NCBI RefSeq assembly: GCF_002976435.1
Contig: NZ_PUGF01000019.1
Span: forward strand, 1 to 64,000
Reading direction: 5' to 3'
From: Solimicrobium silvestre
GTDB taxonomy: Bacteria; Pseudomonadota; Gammaproteobacteria; Burkholderiales; Burkholderiaceae_D
DNA length: 64,000 bases
Positions within the stretch are counted from its first letter, which is position 1, and every line of letters begins with the position of its first letter. Both the position numbers and the translations under genes were made by a program. Below, piece after piece: positions 7,498 to 14,912 of the stretch. Under the pieces are notes generated by a model, which saw only the letters and a list, made by a program, of their open reading frames with translations, was not told where the DNA came from and searched no databases.

Positions 7498-8178
7498 ATG
7501 AAACTGAATTCAAATTTTTTACAGCGTGTCGTCGTCGAGGTTTCAGGCTTGAATTGGGTCGATTCGCCGGTAACCGGAATCCAACGCCAGTCAATTGAGC
7601 GTGACGGCGAAGAAGTTGCGCGTGCAACCTCGATCGTGCGCTATGCGCCGGGCTCTGCTTTTGAAAATCATAAGCACGAATTGGGCGAGGAGATTTTGCT
7701 CCTGGATGGCGTGTTCAGTGACGAATCCGGTAGCTTTGGGTCTGGGACTTATATCAAGAATCCACCTGGTTCTTCGCATACACCGAGCTCCACGACCGGC
7801 TGCACATTGTTCGTCAAGCTGCGCCATCTTGATCTGGCAGATAGTCATCGCACCGTGATCGACTCTCATAAAGCAACTTGGTTTCCCGGGCTCGTGCCTG
7901 GTCTTTCGGTGCTGCCTCTTTCAGAGTTTGGCGCCCAACACACGGCTTTGGTGCGCTGGGCGCCGGGAACACAATTCAATTCGCATCGGCACTATGGTGG
8001 TGAGGAAATCTATGTACTGGAAGGTGTTTTTGAAGATGAATTCGGACGCTACCCTGCCGGCACATGGATGCGTAGCCCACATTTAAGTGCCCACCGTCCC
8101 TTCAGCAACGAAGGCTGCACCATCTTGGTCAAGACAGGTCACTTGCCAGTGGCGGAACCCTCAGAGGCACTCGCATGA
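7498..8178 (+). CDS. Two-domain ChrR-like cupin protein
   Basis: The 226-residue protein contains two tandem cupin domains (about residues 30-110 and 140-215). Each has the metal-site pattern of ChrR-type cupins: FENHKHELGEEILLLDGVF in the first and FNSHRHYGGEEIYVLEGVF in the second. These carry the H-x-H and E ligands for a metal such as zinc. ChrR cupins are found in anti-sigma factors that respond to singlet oxygen or peroxides and in stand-alone proteins; the anti-sigma zinc domain is absent here. The gene overlaps the TetR gene by four bases (ATGA), so the two are co-translated. Confidence 0.8.
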   Translation: MKLNSNFLQRVVVEVSGLNWVDSPVTGIQRQSIERDGEEVARATSIVRYAPGSAFENHKHELGEEILLLDGVFSDESGSFGSGTYIKNPPGSSHTPSSTTGCTLFVKLRHLDLADSHRTVIDSHKATWFPGLVPGLSVLPLSEFGAQHTALVRWAPGTQFNSHRHYGGEEIYVLEGVFEDEFGRYPAGTWMRSPHLSAHRPFSNEGCTILVKTGHLPVAEPSEALA

Positions 8179-8759
8179 AACATTTCTCCGAAATTTCGCC
8201 GACTGCTGTGCGCGTGGTTGATGCTGCTGAAGGCTTGGTGCAGCAGCACGGTTACAACGGCTTCTCATACGATGATGTCGCTCAGTTGGTGGGTATTAAA
8301 AAACCTAGTATTCACCATCATTTTCCTAAAAAAGAGGAACTCGTGGCCGTGGTCGCACAGCGCTATACGCACCGTTTTCGTGAGGCGCTGCTGAGCATCG
8401 AAGGGCAGCATGCGAAAGCGCCTGACAGACTAATTGCGTATGCAGCACTTTTCGAACGCACCTTCGCCAAGGATCGACGCCTTTGTGTCTGCGGCATGTT
8501 GGGTGCCGAGTCGGACTCGCTGCCAGAAGCTGTTGCCAGCGAGGTCGAGCGATTCTTTAAAGTCAATCTCGAATGGTTGAAACTTGTCGTTGCCGACGGT
8601 CAGCGTGCGGCGTTGATCACCTCAAAATCTACCGCAGAGGTTCTCGCAGAGGCATTTTTGTGCGCGTTGGAAGGCGCGATGGTGGTGGGCCGTGGCATGC
8701 GGTCTTCCCGCGGCCCGACCGAAGTTGGCAATACTTTTCTTTTTAGCGTGCTGACCTGA
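8175..8759 (+). CDS. TetR/AcrR-family repressor
   Basis: The 194-residue regulator has an N-terminal helix-turn-helix (about residues 25-55, FSYDDVAQLVGIKKPSIHHH) typical of TetR repressors, and a helical ligand domain. A CVCGM motif at about residue 97 puts two cysteines in the ligand domain, which could sense oxidants or electrophiles; that is inference. The gene is translationally coupled to the cupin gene. The matching palindromes before the cupin gene and before the SDR gene suggest that it represses both its own transcript and the SDR/AhpD-like transcript. Confidence 0.85.
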   Translation: MKHFSEISPTAVRVVDAAEGLVQQHGYNGFSYDDVAQLVGIKKPSIHHHFPKKEELVAVVAQRYTHRFREALLSIEGQHAKAPDRLIAYAALFERTFAKDRRLCVCGMLGAESDSLPEAVASEVERFFKVNLEWLKLVVADGQRAALITSKSTAEVLAEAFLCALEGAMVVGRGMRSSRGPTEVGNTFLFSVLT

Positions 8760-8784
8760 GGTCGGCATTTTTTTGCAACACAAA

Positions 8785-8803
8785 CCTACCTTTTAGTAGG
8801 TAG
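8785..8803. promoter_or_regulatory. Second TetR-type operator, before the SDR gene
   Basis: CCTAC-CTTTTA-GTAGG forms perfect 5-bp arms around six bases and is followed by another TAG. It shares the half-site and spacing of the palindrome at 7463-7484. It lies 15 to 33 bases before the SDR start codon, overlapping the expected promoter region. Confidence 0.6.
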
Positions 8804-8817
8804 TTAAGGAGTTAATT

Positions 8818-9591
8818 ATGAATACTCAGTTTAATGGTAAGAAGCTGTTGGTCGTAGGTGGTACCAGTGGGATGGGGCTACAAACTGCCCGCATGGTTCT
8901 TGAGCAAGGTGGAAGCGTCGTCATCGTTGGTCACCGCCAAGACAAAGCCGAAGAAGCACGCAAAGAGTTATCGTTGTTGGGTTCTGTTACCGCCCTGACT
9001 GCCGACCTTTCGCGGGCCGAAGACGTGAGGCGACTTTTGGACAACATCGATGAACACCACAAGGACATTGATCTTCTGGTCAACGCGGCTGGGGTATTCT
9101 TCCCAAAGGCGTTTCTTGACCACACGGAAAGTGATTACGAACAATATTTAACATTGAATAAAGCGTTCTTCTTCATCACACAAAAAGTCGTGGCCAACCT
9201 CGTGACCAGCGAGCGTTCCGGTGCCATCGTGAACATCGGATCAATGTGGGCCAAACAGGCAATCGCGGCGACGCCGTCATCCGCGTATTCGATGGCAAAA
9301 GCAGGTTTGCATTCGTTGACCCAGCATCTTGCAATGGAGCTAGCATCCAAGAAAATTAGGGTAAATGCCGTTGCTCCGGCGGTAGTCGAAACGCCGATCT
9401 ACGAAGGATTCATACCCAAGGCCGAGGTTCATGGTGCCTTACAGGGATTTAATAGCTTCCACCCAATTGGCAGAGTTGGGACACCACAAGATATAGCCGA
9501 GGCCATTATCTTCCTATTGTCTGAAAAGGCTGCATGGGTAACTGGTGCAGTCTGGGACGTGGATGGTGGCGTTATGGCAGGCAGAAACTAA
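8818..9591 (+). CDS. Short-chain dehydrogenase/reductase (SDR)
   Basis: This 257-residue classical SDR carries the Rossmann dinucleotide loop GGTSGMG (residues about 13-19), NAAG (about 88-91), a catalytic serine in VNIGSMW and YSMAK (Tyr and Lys). It should reduce or oxidise a carbonyl/alcohol with NAD(P)H; the substrate is unknown. The last residues ([10 protein letters not shown]) are also typical. AAGGAG lies 8 bases before the ATG. It is followed after 16 bases by an AhpD-like gene. With the TetR operator upstream, the pair looks like an inducible detoxification unit. Confidence 0.9.
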   Translation: MNTQFNGKKLLVVGGTSGMGLQTARMVLEQGGSVVIVGHRQDKAEEARKELSLLGSVTALTADLSRAEDVRRLLDNIDEHHKDIDLLVNAAGVFFPKAFLDHTESDYEQYLTLNKAFFFITQKVVANLVTSERSGAIVNIGSMWAKQAIAATPSSAYSMAKAGLHSLTQHLAMELASKKIRVNAVAPAVVETPIYEGFIPKAEVHGALQGFNSFHPIGRVGTPQDIAEAIIFLLSEKAAWVTGAVWDVDGGVMAGRN

Positions 9592-9607
9592 ACTTGGAGA
9601 AAATATT

Positions 9608-9916
9608 ATGCATTCGATGGATAATCTGGAAAAACTAAAAACTTTAGGTGAGCTCTCGCCAAAAACCACCAACGCATTCTGGGCCTTTGACAGGTTGGCG
9701 TTGGCAGACGGCGCAATTCCGAAGAAGTACAAGGAACTGATGGCAATCGCAGTCGCCCTAACTACCCAGTGTGTGTACTGCATTGAAGTACATCGAAAAG
9801 CAGCTTTGGAAGCTGGCGCTTCTCCCACGGAATTAGCTGAGGTAATTCATGTTGCTGCGGCTCTGCGTGCGGGCGCAGCGATAACCCATGGCACTCATCT
9901 TTTATCATCAGACTAA
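9608..9916 (+). CDS. Carboxymuconolactone decarboxylase / AhpD-like protein
   Basis: The 102-residue protein belongs to the CMD family. The motif QCVYCIEVHRKAALEAG (about residues 55-71) contains the C-x-x-C-x-x-x-H redox centre that in AhpD acts as a disulfide reductase and peroxidase partner. The length fits single-domain family members. TTGGAGA lies 7 bases before ATG 9608, which decides this start. It is co-transcribed with the SDR gene, and the operon ends at the strong hairpin at 9927-9968. A role in oxidant or electrophile defence is inferred from the motif and from the ChrR-like cupin in the same regulon. Confidence 0.85.
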   Translation: MHSMDNLEKLKTLGELSPKTTNAFWAFDRLALADGAIPKKYKELMAIAVALTTQCVYCIEVHRKAALEAGASPTELAEVIHVAAALRAGAAITHGTHLLSSD

Positions 9917-9926
9917 CATTCGACCT

Positions 9927-9968
9927 AAAAAAAGTAGTTGGCGCGTTTGAGCGCCAACTACTTTTTTA
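9927..9968 (+). terminator. Strong, bidirectional-looking intrinsic terminator
   Basis: A perfect stem agtagttggcgc (9933-9944) / gcgccaactact (9951-9962) with a 6-base loop is flanked by an A run and a T run. It stands 10 bases after the AhpD-like gene stop. Confidence 0.9.
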
Positions 9969-10283
9969 CAAGGTTGAAATGTTGACTGAGCCGAAGTTAC
10001 GCCAGTTTTCACTAACAATGGGAACCACGAGGAAATTAATTTCGAGCCCTTGTCATGAATAAAATAATTTAAATACTGAATAATTCAAATTTTTAACGCA
10101 CTAACGTTTTTTGAGGCAAAGTGGGCTGATAAAACTCTAGCTCAACTTACCGCACTGTAATCAAAAATTTGAATAGGGAGACTTTAAGTTTCGATTCAAT
10201 CGGACATTGTATGTACGTTCAGATTTGAACTAATCCACATGAAGCGCCTATTGCGTAACAAGCGCTCCATGTCAGTTACGGAC

Positions 10284-10469
10284 TTAATGCTTTTTAACCG
10301 CATCCTTGATTATTTCCTTTGCATCACCGAGGTTTTTTTCAGATTTTCCGTCAATCTGCTTTTCTAAGCCTTTGAGTTGCTGTGATTTACTGCCCGTAAC
10401 TTTACCGGCATCTTCTTGAATTTTGCCAGCGATATCTTTGCTTACGCCTTTAACTTGATCTTTGTTCAT
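10284..10469 (-). CDS. CsbD-family general stress protein
   Basis: The 61-residue, highly charged protein starts at ATG 10469, with GGAGAAG at good spacing (the longer frame upstream overlaps the next gene). The sequence MNKDQVKGVSKDIAGKIQED and the repeated K-x-x-G-K and GDAKE patterns are the CsbD signature. CsbD-like proteins are small stress-induced proteins of unknown biochemical role. It sits 44 bases after a PRC-barrel gene on the same strand, a pairing common in proteobacterial stress clusters, so the two are probably one transcript. Confidence 0.85.
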   Translation of the reverse strand: MNKDQVKGVSKDIAGKIQEDAGKVTGSKSQQLKGLEKQIDGKSEKNLGDAKEIIKDAVKKH

Positions 10470-10513
10470 GTTCTTCTCCAATTGATACTGCATTATGTTG
10501 AAACAACGGGGGA

Positions 10514-10882
10514 TTACATCCAAAACGGGGGGCGGTCGTAATAAGCGTGTACGTCGCGATTCCACTGTTCATCAGCCATTGAGGGCCAATGATCTGCATC
10601 GAAACCAGGCGCTGCTTTTAATACGTCCTTAGGTACATCAAGGACATAATTATTGCCATCAAATTGATACTTGAATGAGCCAAACGGAATTGCGAACAAC
10701 TTTTCGCCCATACCTAAAAAACCACCAAACGATACGACAGCGTATGCAACCCGGCCCGAACTTGGGTCAATAACTATTTCCTTGATATCGCCAAGGCTTT
10801 CGTTTTTAGGATCGACTACGTCAGTGCCGATAATGCTCGATGCTTTTATGGGCGAATTTAAAAAGCCGTGCAAATGATTCAT
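10514..10882 (-). CDS. PRC-barrel domain protein
   Basis: The 122-residue protein has one PRC-barrel domain at about residues 15-85. It includes SSIIGTDVVDPKNESLGDIK followed by EIVIDPSSGRVAYAVVSFGG, the usual motif in which a G-x-x-V strand leads to L-G-x-I-x-D/E. PRC barrels occur in photosynthetic reaction centre H subunits, in RimM and in small stress proteins like this one. The C-terminal tail is rich in Trp, Asp and Tyr. A GGAGAG site precedes the ATG. It is the promoter-proximal gene of the pair with CsbD. Confidence 0.85.
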   Translation of the reverse strand: MNHLHGFLNSPIKASSIIGTDVVDPKNESLGDIKEIVIDPSSGRVAYAVVSFGGFLGMGEKLFAIPFGSFKYQFDGNNYVLDVPKDVLKAAPGFDADHWPSMADEQWNRDVHAYYDRPPFWM

Positions 10883-11137
10883 TTTTCTCTCCGATTACTT
10901 GATCGATAAAATAGGAAATCAATAGCGCTAGTATTCAACAGTAGATCTACCTTCTTAAACCGCCTGCACGCCACTTTCCAGAGTTAAGAATAGAGAAAAA
11001 TTGGCGGCAACACCGTTCGGAAACACACATAAAAAATTGTACGACTCAAATTAGTTGTGTAACCGCTGCGCTGCTAATTCTAAATAGCTCTCCGTATCGA
11101 TCTTGTTGATGTTCTTCATTTACTTCATGCCACCATT

Positions 11138-11293
11138 TTAGCGAGCGCCTTTATGGTCCTTTTGTCCATCATTCTTATGCCTGCCAACCACCTCGTTCTG
11201 TTCCTCTTTTTGCTTCTGTTTTTTTGCATCTGGTAACGGCGATGGGAAAGTTTTCCCTGGGTTTTTATGCTGATTGTCAGTTTGCTGAGTCAT
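11138..11293 (-). CDS. Short, very charged 51-residue protein
   Basis: On the minus strand ATG 11293 to TAA 11138 reads MTQQTDNQHKNPGKTFPSPL and goes on with DAKKQKQKEEQNEVV to a HKGAR end. AGGAAG lies about 6 bases before the start. The peptide is almost without hydrophobic residues and should be disordered and soluble. Its position between the PRC-barrel and alcohol dehydrogenase genes, on the same strand, suggests another small stress-induced protein. No family is recognised, but the reading frame, ribosome binding site and spacing support a real gene. Confidence 0.55.
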   Translation of the reverse strand: MTQQTDNQHKNPGKTFPSPLPDAKKQKQKEEQNEVVGRHKNDGQKDHKGAR

Positions 11294-11629
11294 ATCCGCT
11301 TCCTGGTAAATTTTGTCCCCGTTGAACTATTCGCAGGTGAACCTGTATCAAAATACGCGCTCCTAAAAACAAATACTGTGCGCAGCCGTACACACTTCAA
11401 AGAGAATAAATCTGCATGTGCAATGCATAAGTTTTTCTGCTTTGTTTACGATTGCAGCAGAACCGTCGTAGCTGGTGTGTTTCCACATCAGGAAACACGA
11501 TTCGGCTACTTTCAATGCACGCTAGTTTTTTATGTTGGATTTAGATACCGCAGGGTTCTTTTCGATTGCGCACATAAAAAACTTCACTCAAAAATTTCAT
11601 GAATGAAGTCATCGAAAAATTCGTTTAAC
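11294..11629. other. Gene-free stretch with a small hairpin
   Basis: No convincing gene is seen; the open plus-strand frame here has poor coding character. An 8-bp perfect hairpin gtgtttcc-acatca-ggaaacac lies at 11477-11498. The stretch must hold the promoter of the 51-residue gene and the 3' end of the alcohol dehydrogenase transcript. Confidence 0.4.
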
Positions 11630-12667
11630 TTAAATTTCGATAATCACTTTAAGTGCGTGCGTATCAGCCGCGTGCTCGAAAGTTTCATATGCCTCAAGTA
11701 CATCGTTTAGTTTGAAGCGATGGGTGATCAATGATTTAGCGTCGAGTTTTTTTGACTGTAAAACGTTGAGCAACATTGGCGTGCTGATCGTGTCGACTAA
11801 ACGCGTTGTGATTGTCAGATTGCGATCCCAAAGAGTTTCCAGATGAAGGTCTACTTTGGTGCCGTGGACGCCAATATTGGCAATTGTGCCGCCCGGGGCG
11901 ATAATTTTTTCACACATTTCAAACGTAGCTGGAATTCCCACAGCTTCGATTGCGGTATCGACACCACGCCCACCGGTCAATTTCATAATAGTTTCAACCG
12001 CTTGACCGTCCTTACTATTAATAATCGACGTAGCGCCAAAGCGTTTCGCTACTTCAAGACGATTGTCATCCAAATCAATCATGATGATTTCAGCAGGGGA
12101 ATAAAACTGAGCAGTCAACAGAGCCGCAAGTCCAATCGGCCCAGATCCGACTATTGCGACTGTATTCCCTGGTTGAACCTTGCCATTAAGCACACCACAT
12201 TCAAAGCCCGTGGGCAGAATGTCACTTAGCATCACTAAGGCTTCTTCATCTGCGCCAGCAGGAATAGGATAAAGACTTGTATCAGCATAAGGAATACGAA
12301 CAAATTCTGCCTGTGTGCCGTCTATGCTGTTACCGAGAATCCAACCGCCGGTAACACAATGAGAATACATTTGTTTGCGACAATAACTACATTTTCCACA
12401 AGCGCTGATACAGGAAATTAATACATGGTCTCCGGGTTTGAATGCCGTAACGGCTGCCCCGATCTGTTCGACGATGCCGACACCTTCATGCCCAAGTATT
12501 CGACCGGGTTGGCAGGTTGGGACATCACCTTTGAGGATATGTAAATCGGTGCCGCAAATCGTCGTTCTGGTAACGCTGACAATTGCATCCGTAGGCGCTA
12601 AGATTTCCGGTTTCGGGCAATCATCGAGAGATTTCTCGCCCTTACCATGATATACGAGAGCTTTCAT
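11630..12667 (-). CDS. Zinc-dependent alcohol dehydrogenase (MDR family)
   Basis: The 345-residue protein is a medium-chain Zn dehydrogenase. It has the catalytic zinc ligands C38-G-T-D and GHEGVG (His and Glu), the structural zinc cysteines in CGKCSYCRKQMYSHC (about residues 90-104) and the NAD loop VGSGPIGLAA at about 172-181. It oxidises a primary or secondary alcohol to the carbonyl with NAD(H); the substrate cannot be deduced. It lies in a group of CsbD, PRC-barrel and BON genes on the same strand, and such dehydrogenases often accompany them. The start codon is well placed and the length is normal. Confidence 0.9.
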   Translation of the reverse strand: MKALVYHGKGEKSLDDCPKPEILAPTDAIVSVTRTTICGTDLHILKGDVPTCQPGRILGHEGVGIVEQIGAAVTAFKPGDHVLISCISACGKCSYCRKQMYSHCVTGGWILGNSIDGTQAEFVRIPYADTSLYPIPAGADEEALVMLSDILPTGFECGVLNGKVQPGNTVAIVGSGPIGLAALLTAQFYSPAEIIMIDLDDNRLEVAKRFGATSIINSKDGQAVETIMKLTGGRGVDTAIEAVGIPATFEMCEKIIAPGGTIANIGVHGTKVDLHLETLWDRNLTITTRLVDTISTPMLLNVLQSKKLDAKSLITHRFKLNDVLEAYETFEHAADTHALKVIIEI

Positions 12668-12759
12668 CGCTTAAATTCCTATAGATGTGTATCGCGACCA
12701 GGCCGCGCTAATGATTGACAATTCGAGAGCACAAAATAATTTTTGATTAGATCAAATTG

Positions 12760-13416
12760 TTATCGCCATGCAATGTTAATGTTATCTACTACCTTATGTA
12801 CTCCAGGGGTACCCCATGCAGCGTGGCAGGCCAACTTACGTTCAGACCAGTTATCAACTGTTCCGGACAGCGTAACGTTATTGTCATGGACATTGACTGA
12901 AACATTATTTGAGTTGTCTCTCGCATGCCGTTTTAATGCTGCTTCAATATTTGATTTGACGATATTCGATGAAACAACAGGTCGAATGTGAATATGATCA
13001 CTCACTCCCTTGACGCCTAAAAGGTAACGAATTCCTGTTGCCAATGCCTGCTTCTGATATCGCCAATCCACTTCACCAGTTAAGGTAATCCAACCGTCTT
13101 CGACCATAACCTTAACGTGATCTTTCGGTAAAAAAGTGTTCCATTCCAAGACGTTCTCAACTGAGCGTGCTATGTCGGCATCATTCCGATGACTCGAACC
13201 AGGTAGAGAGATATCAATTTCAATTGCTAATGCCTTTACGCCAAAAACACGCTGTGCGGCACGTTCAGCATGCCATTTGTCTGCGAAGCTATGTACATGA
13301 CCGGTTAATGTCACTATCCCGTCTTGCACCTCTACACCAATCTGTGTAGCGTTAACAGATTGCTCCCATTTAAGCTCTTCTATTACGTCCTGCTGTATTT
13401 GTGCATCGGTTTTCAT
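12760..13416 (-). CDS. Three-BON-domain stress protein, OsmY-like
   Basis: The protein (218 residues from ATG 13416, with AGAGA upstream; an ATG six codons earlier lacks support) has three BON domains at about 5-70, 80-145 and 150-215. Each shows the I/V-x-V-x-V/E-D/N-G-x-V-T-L-x-G-x-V signature: VEVQDGIVTLTGHVHSF, VMVEDGWITLTGEVDW and VNVHDNNVTLSGTVDNW. BON domains bind phospholipid membranes. OsmY is periplasmic and osmotically induced, but no signal peptide is visible here, so this copy may be cytoplasmic. Confidence 0.88.
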   Translation of the reverse strand: MKTDAQIQQDVIEELKWEQSVNATQIGVEVQDGIVTLTGHVHSFADKWHAERAAQRVFGVKALAIEIDISLPGSSHRNDADIARSVENVLEWNTFLPKDHVKVMVEDGWITLTGEVDWRYQKQALATGIRYLLGVKGVSDHIHIRPVVSSNIVKSNIEAALKRHARDNSNNVSVNVHDNNVTLSGTVDNWSERKLACHAAWGTPGVHKVVDNINIAWR

Positions 13417-13762
13417 GATGTTCTCTCTATGCATTTGAGCGGTTAAGCGTACACGGGATCCATGACCTAATTTCAGCCTTTCGTCATAGTGATCTTCGAG
13501 AAAACCATCCTAGCCATAACCTTTGCACCGCTATTTGATATGTATCAAAAATTTCAACTAATAAAGCGGGATCAAACCATATTGTGGCGCAGTGTTGCCA
13601 TCACTTTTTTTATTCTGGATTTATTGCTACTGTCTTGGATTGTGGTGGGATAAATTCGCTAAAAATAAAACGCCACATTAAAAATCGACCAGCATGATCG
13701 CATCTCTCGATGCTGGTCGATAGCGTAATACTGGCGATGGAGTCCCAGCAACCTTGGTCAGG
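13417..13762. other. Intergenic stretch with a perfect inverted repeat
   Basis: This is the upstream region of the BON gene and the downstream end of the collagen-like gene. A perfect 12-bp inverted repeat atcgaccagcat / atgctggtcgat lies at 13684-13695 and 13710-13721 with a 14-base loop, 40 bases from the collagen-like stop. It probably ends that minus-strand transcript, although no long T run follows. No gene is seen. Confidence 0.5.
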
Positions 13763-14149
13763 TCATTGCTGCGGTACGATCACAACAGTGCCATTGCTGT
13801 TTGTTCCTTTGGCTCCTGTGTTGCCTGTAGCACCTCTATTACCCTGATTACCTGTGGCGCCAGTATCGCCGGTTGCTCCGGTGTACCCGGTAGCACCTGT
13901 GTTACCCGTATTGCCCGTGGCTCCAGTGTCGCCAGTTGCTCCGGTGTAACCGGTGGCGCCTGTGTTACCAGTATTACCTGTATTGCCAGTATTACCGACG
14001 CGACCAGTTGCGCCTGTATTCCCGGTGTCACCGGTCGAACCTTGTGGGCCAGCGGGGCCGGCGGCACCGGTAGCGCCAGTAGGAAGCGTGACGCACCCAC
14101 CCAACGCAAGCGATATCACTAACAGGGAAAGCAAAGCTGAATGTTTCAT
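13763..14149 (-). CDS. Lipoprotein with collagen-like Gly-X-Thr repeats
   Basis: The 128-residue protein begins with a lipoprotein signal ([19 protein letters not shown], lipobox LGGC with Cys19) and then about 30 Gly-x-y triplets, nearly all G-x-T ([13 protein letters not shown]...). The repeat has a higher-order period of 21 residues (63 bp) seen twice at 13868-13993. Bacterial collagen-like proteins of this kind form triple-helical stalks on the surface. The C-terminus [10 protein letters not shown] is short and not globular, so no trimerising head is visible. The N-terminal triplets include Pro (PAGPQG). It probably sits on the outer membrane. Confidence 0.8.
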   Translation of the reverse strand: MKHSALLSLLVISLALGGCVTLPTGATGAAGPAGPQGSTGDTGNTGATGRVGNTGNTGNTGNTGATGYTGATGDTGATGNTGNTGATGYTGATGDTGATGNQGNRGATGNTGAKGTNSNGTVVIVPQQ

Positions 14150-14580
14150 GATTGTTCCTTAATTTGATTAACGAAAACTGCGCACGTTATTGTGTGCAGC
14201 CATACAGACCTGATCCCTTCATTTCCAGCATTGATTAATGTTGGTGAACCGGCCATCGTTACTGAAGGATCACGTTTCAATGTGATCCGAACGCATCGCA
14301 TTGAGATGACATCTACTGATACGTTACGATTGCAGTGATCTTAAGCAGATCGCACAAGACAGTCCGTTCGCTAGCGCGCATAAGGCATGGCGCGTTTCAT
14401 CCATCATCCGATTAGTGCGTTAGCACACAGACGACGCTTGATTTTATAAGTACCCTGCAAAGACAGCCATGAACAAATGATCGCGACTTCATACCATAGC
14501 AATGACAGAGGGCTAGGTTTAGGTATCATTTTTCCAATTCCGTTATTACAGCTTCACAGATTCAATTCAGGAGGGTCATC
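14150..14580. other. Intergenic region between divergent genes
   Basis: About 430 bases without a gene hold the promoters of the collagen-like lipoprotein (minus) and the small membrane protein (plus). A 7-bp perfect hairpin ggatcac-gtttcaat-gtgatcc lies at 14267-14288. AGGAGG stands right before the ATG at 14581. I see no other structured element. Confidence 0.4.
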
Positions 14581-14763
14581 ATGAAATGGGTCGGAATGTA
14601 TGTCATTGGATTTTTTATTTTGATTTGCGGCCTTCTGGTGGCGCTCTGGAAATTGGATATTCTGGCTTCAATCGGCACAACGTGGATCGTAATAGCGGTT
14701 GTAATCGCGGTTGGCATTGACATCATAGTTTCGGTATCCCAAAGCGATATCAATCGAAAATGA
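14581..14763 (+). CDS. 60-residue two-helix membrane protein
   Basis: The short product has two transmembrane helices (about residues 4-24 and 31-51) joined by LDILASIGTT, and a polar C-terminus QSDINRK. A strong AGGAGG site stands just before ATG 14581. It has no cleavable signal. Such small inner-membrane proteins often accompany envelope-stress genes, but no family is recognised. It is followed by the phospholipase-D lipoprotein on the same strand after 150 bases. Confidence 0.65.
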   Translation: MKWVGMYVIGFFILICGLLVALWKLDILASIGTTWIVIAVVIAVGIDIIVSVSQSDINRK

Positions 14764-14912
14764 ACCATCCGCGCTCAGCATCGCATTTTGTCCGTGACGC
14801 ACAAACGAAGCGCGCTCATTACGCAATTCTTAACTACCAGCAAGCCTGATCTTAGACAGCCAAAACAACCATCCCAGAATGTTATTTGTTGAAATTGGTA
14901 CGGAGAATGATT

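Noticed and set aside
11267-11602. Plus-strand frame of 111 residues in the gap before the alcohol dehydrogenase
   Set aside because: No ribosome binding site, odd composition, overlapping in opposite strand with a better supported 51-residue gene.
12438-12991. Plus-strand open frames near the alcohol dehydrogenase and BON genes
   Set aside because: They are shadows of well supported minus-strand genes.
13754-14162. Plus-strand frames across the collagen-like repeats
   Set aside because: Repeats with period 3 leave all frames open; only the minus-strand frame has a lipoprotein signal.
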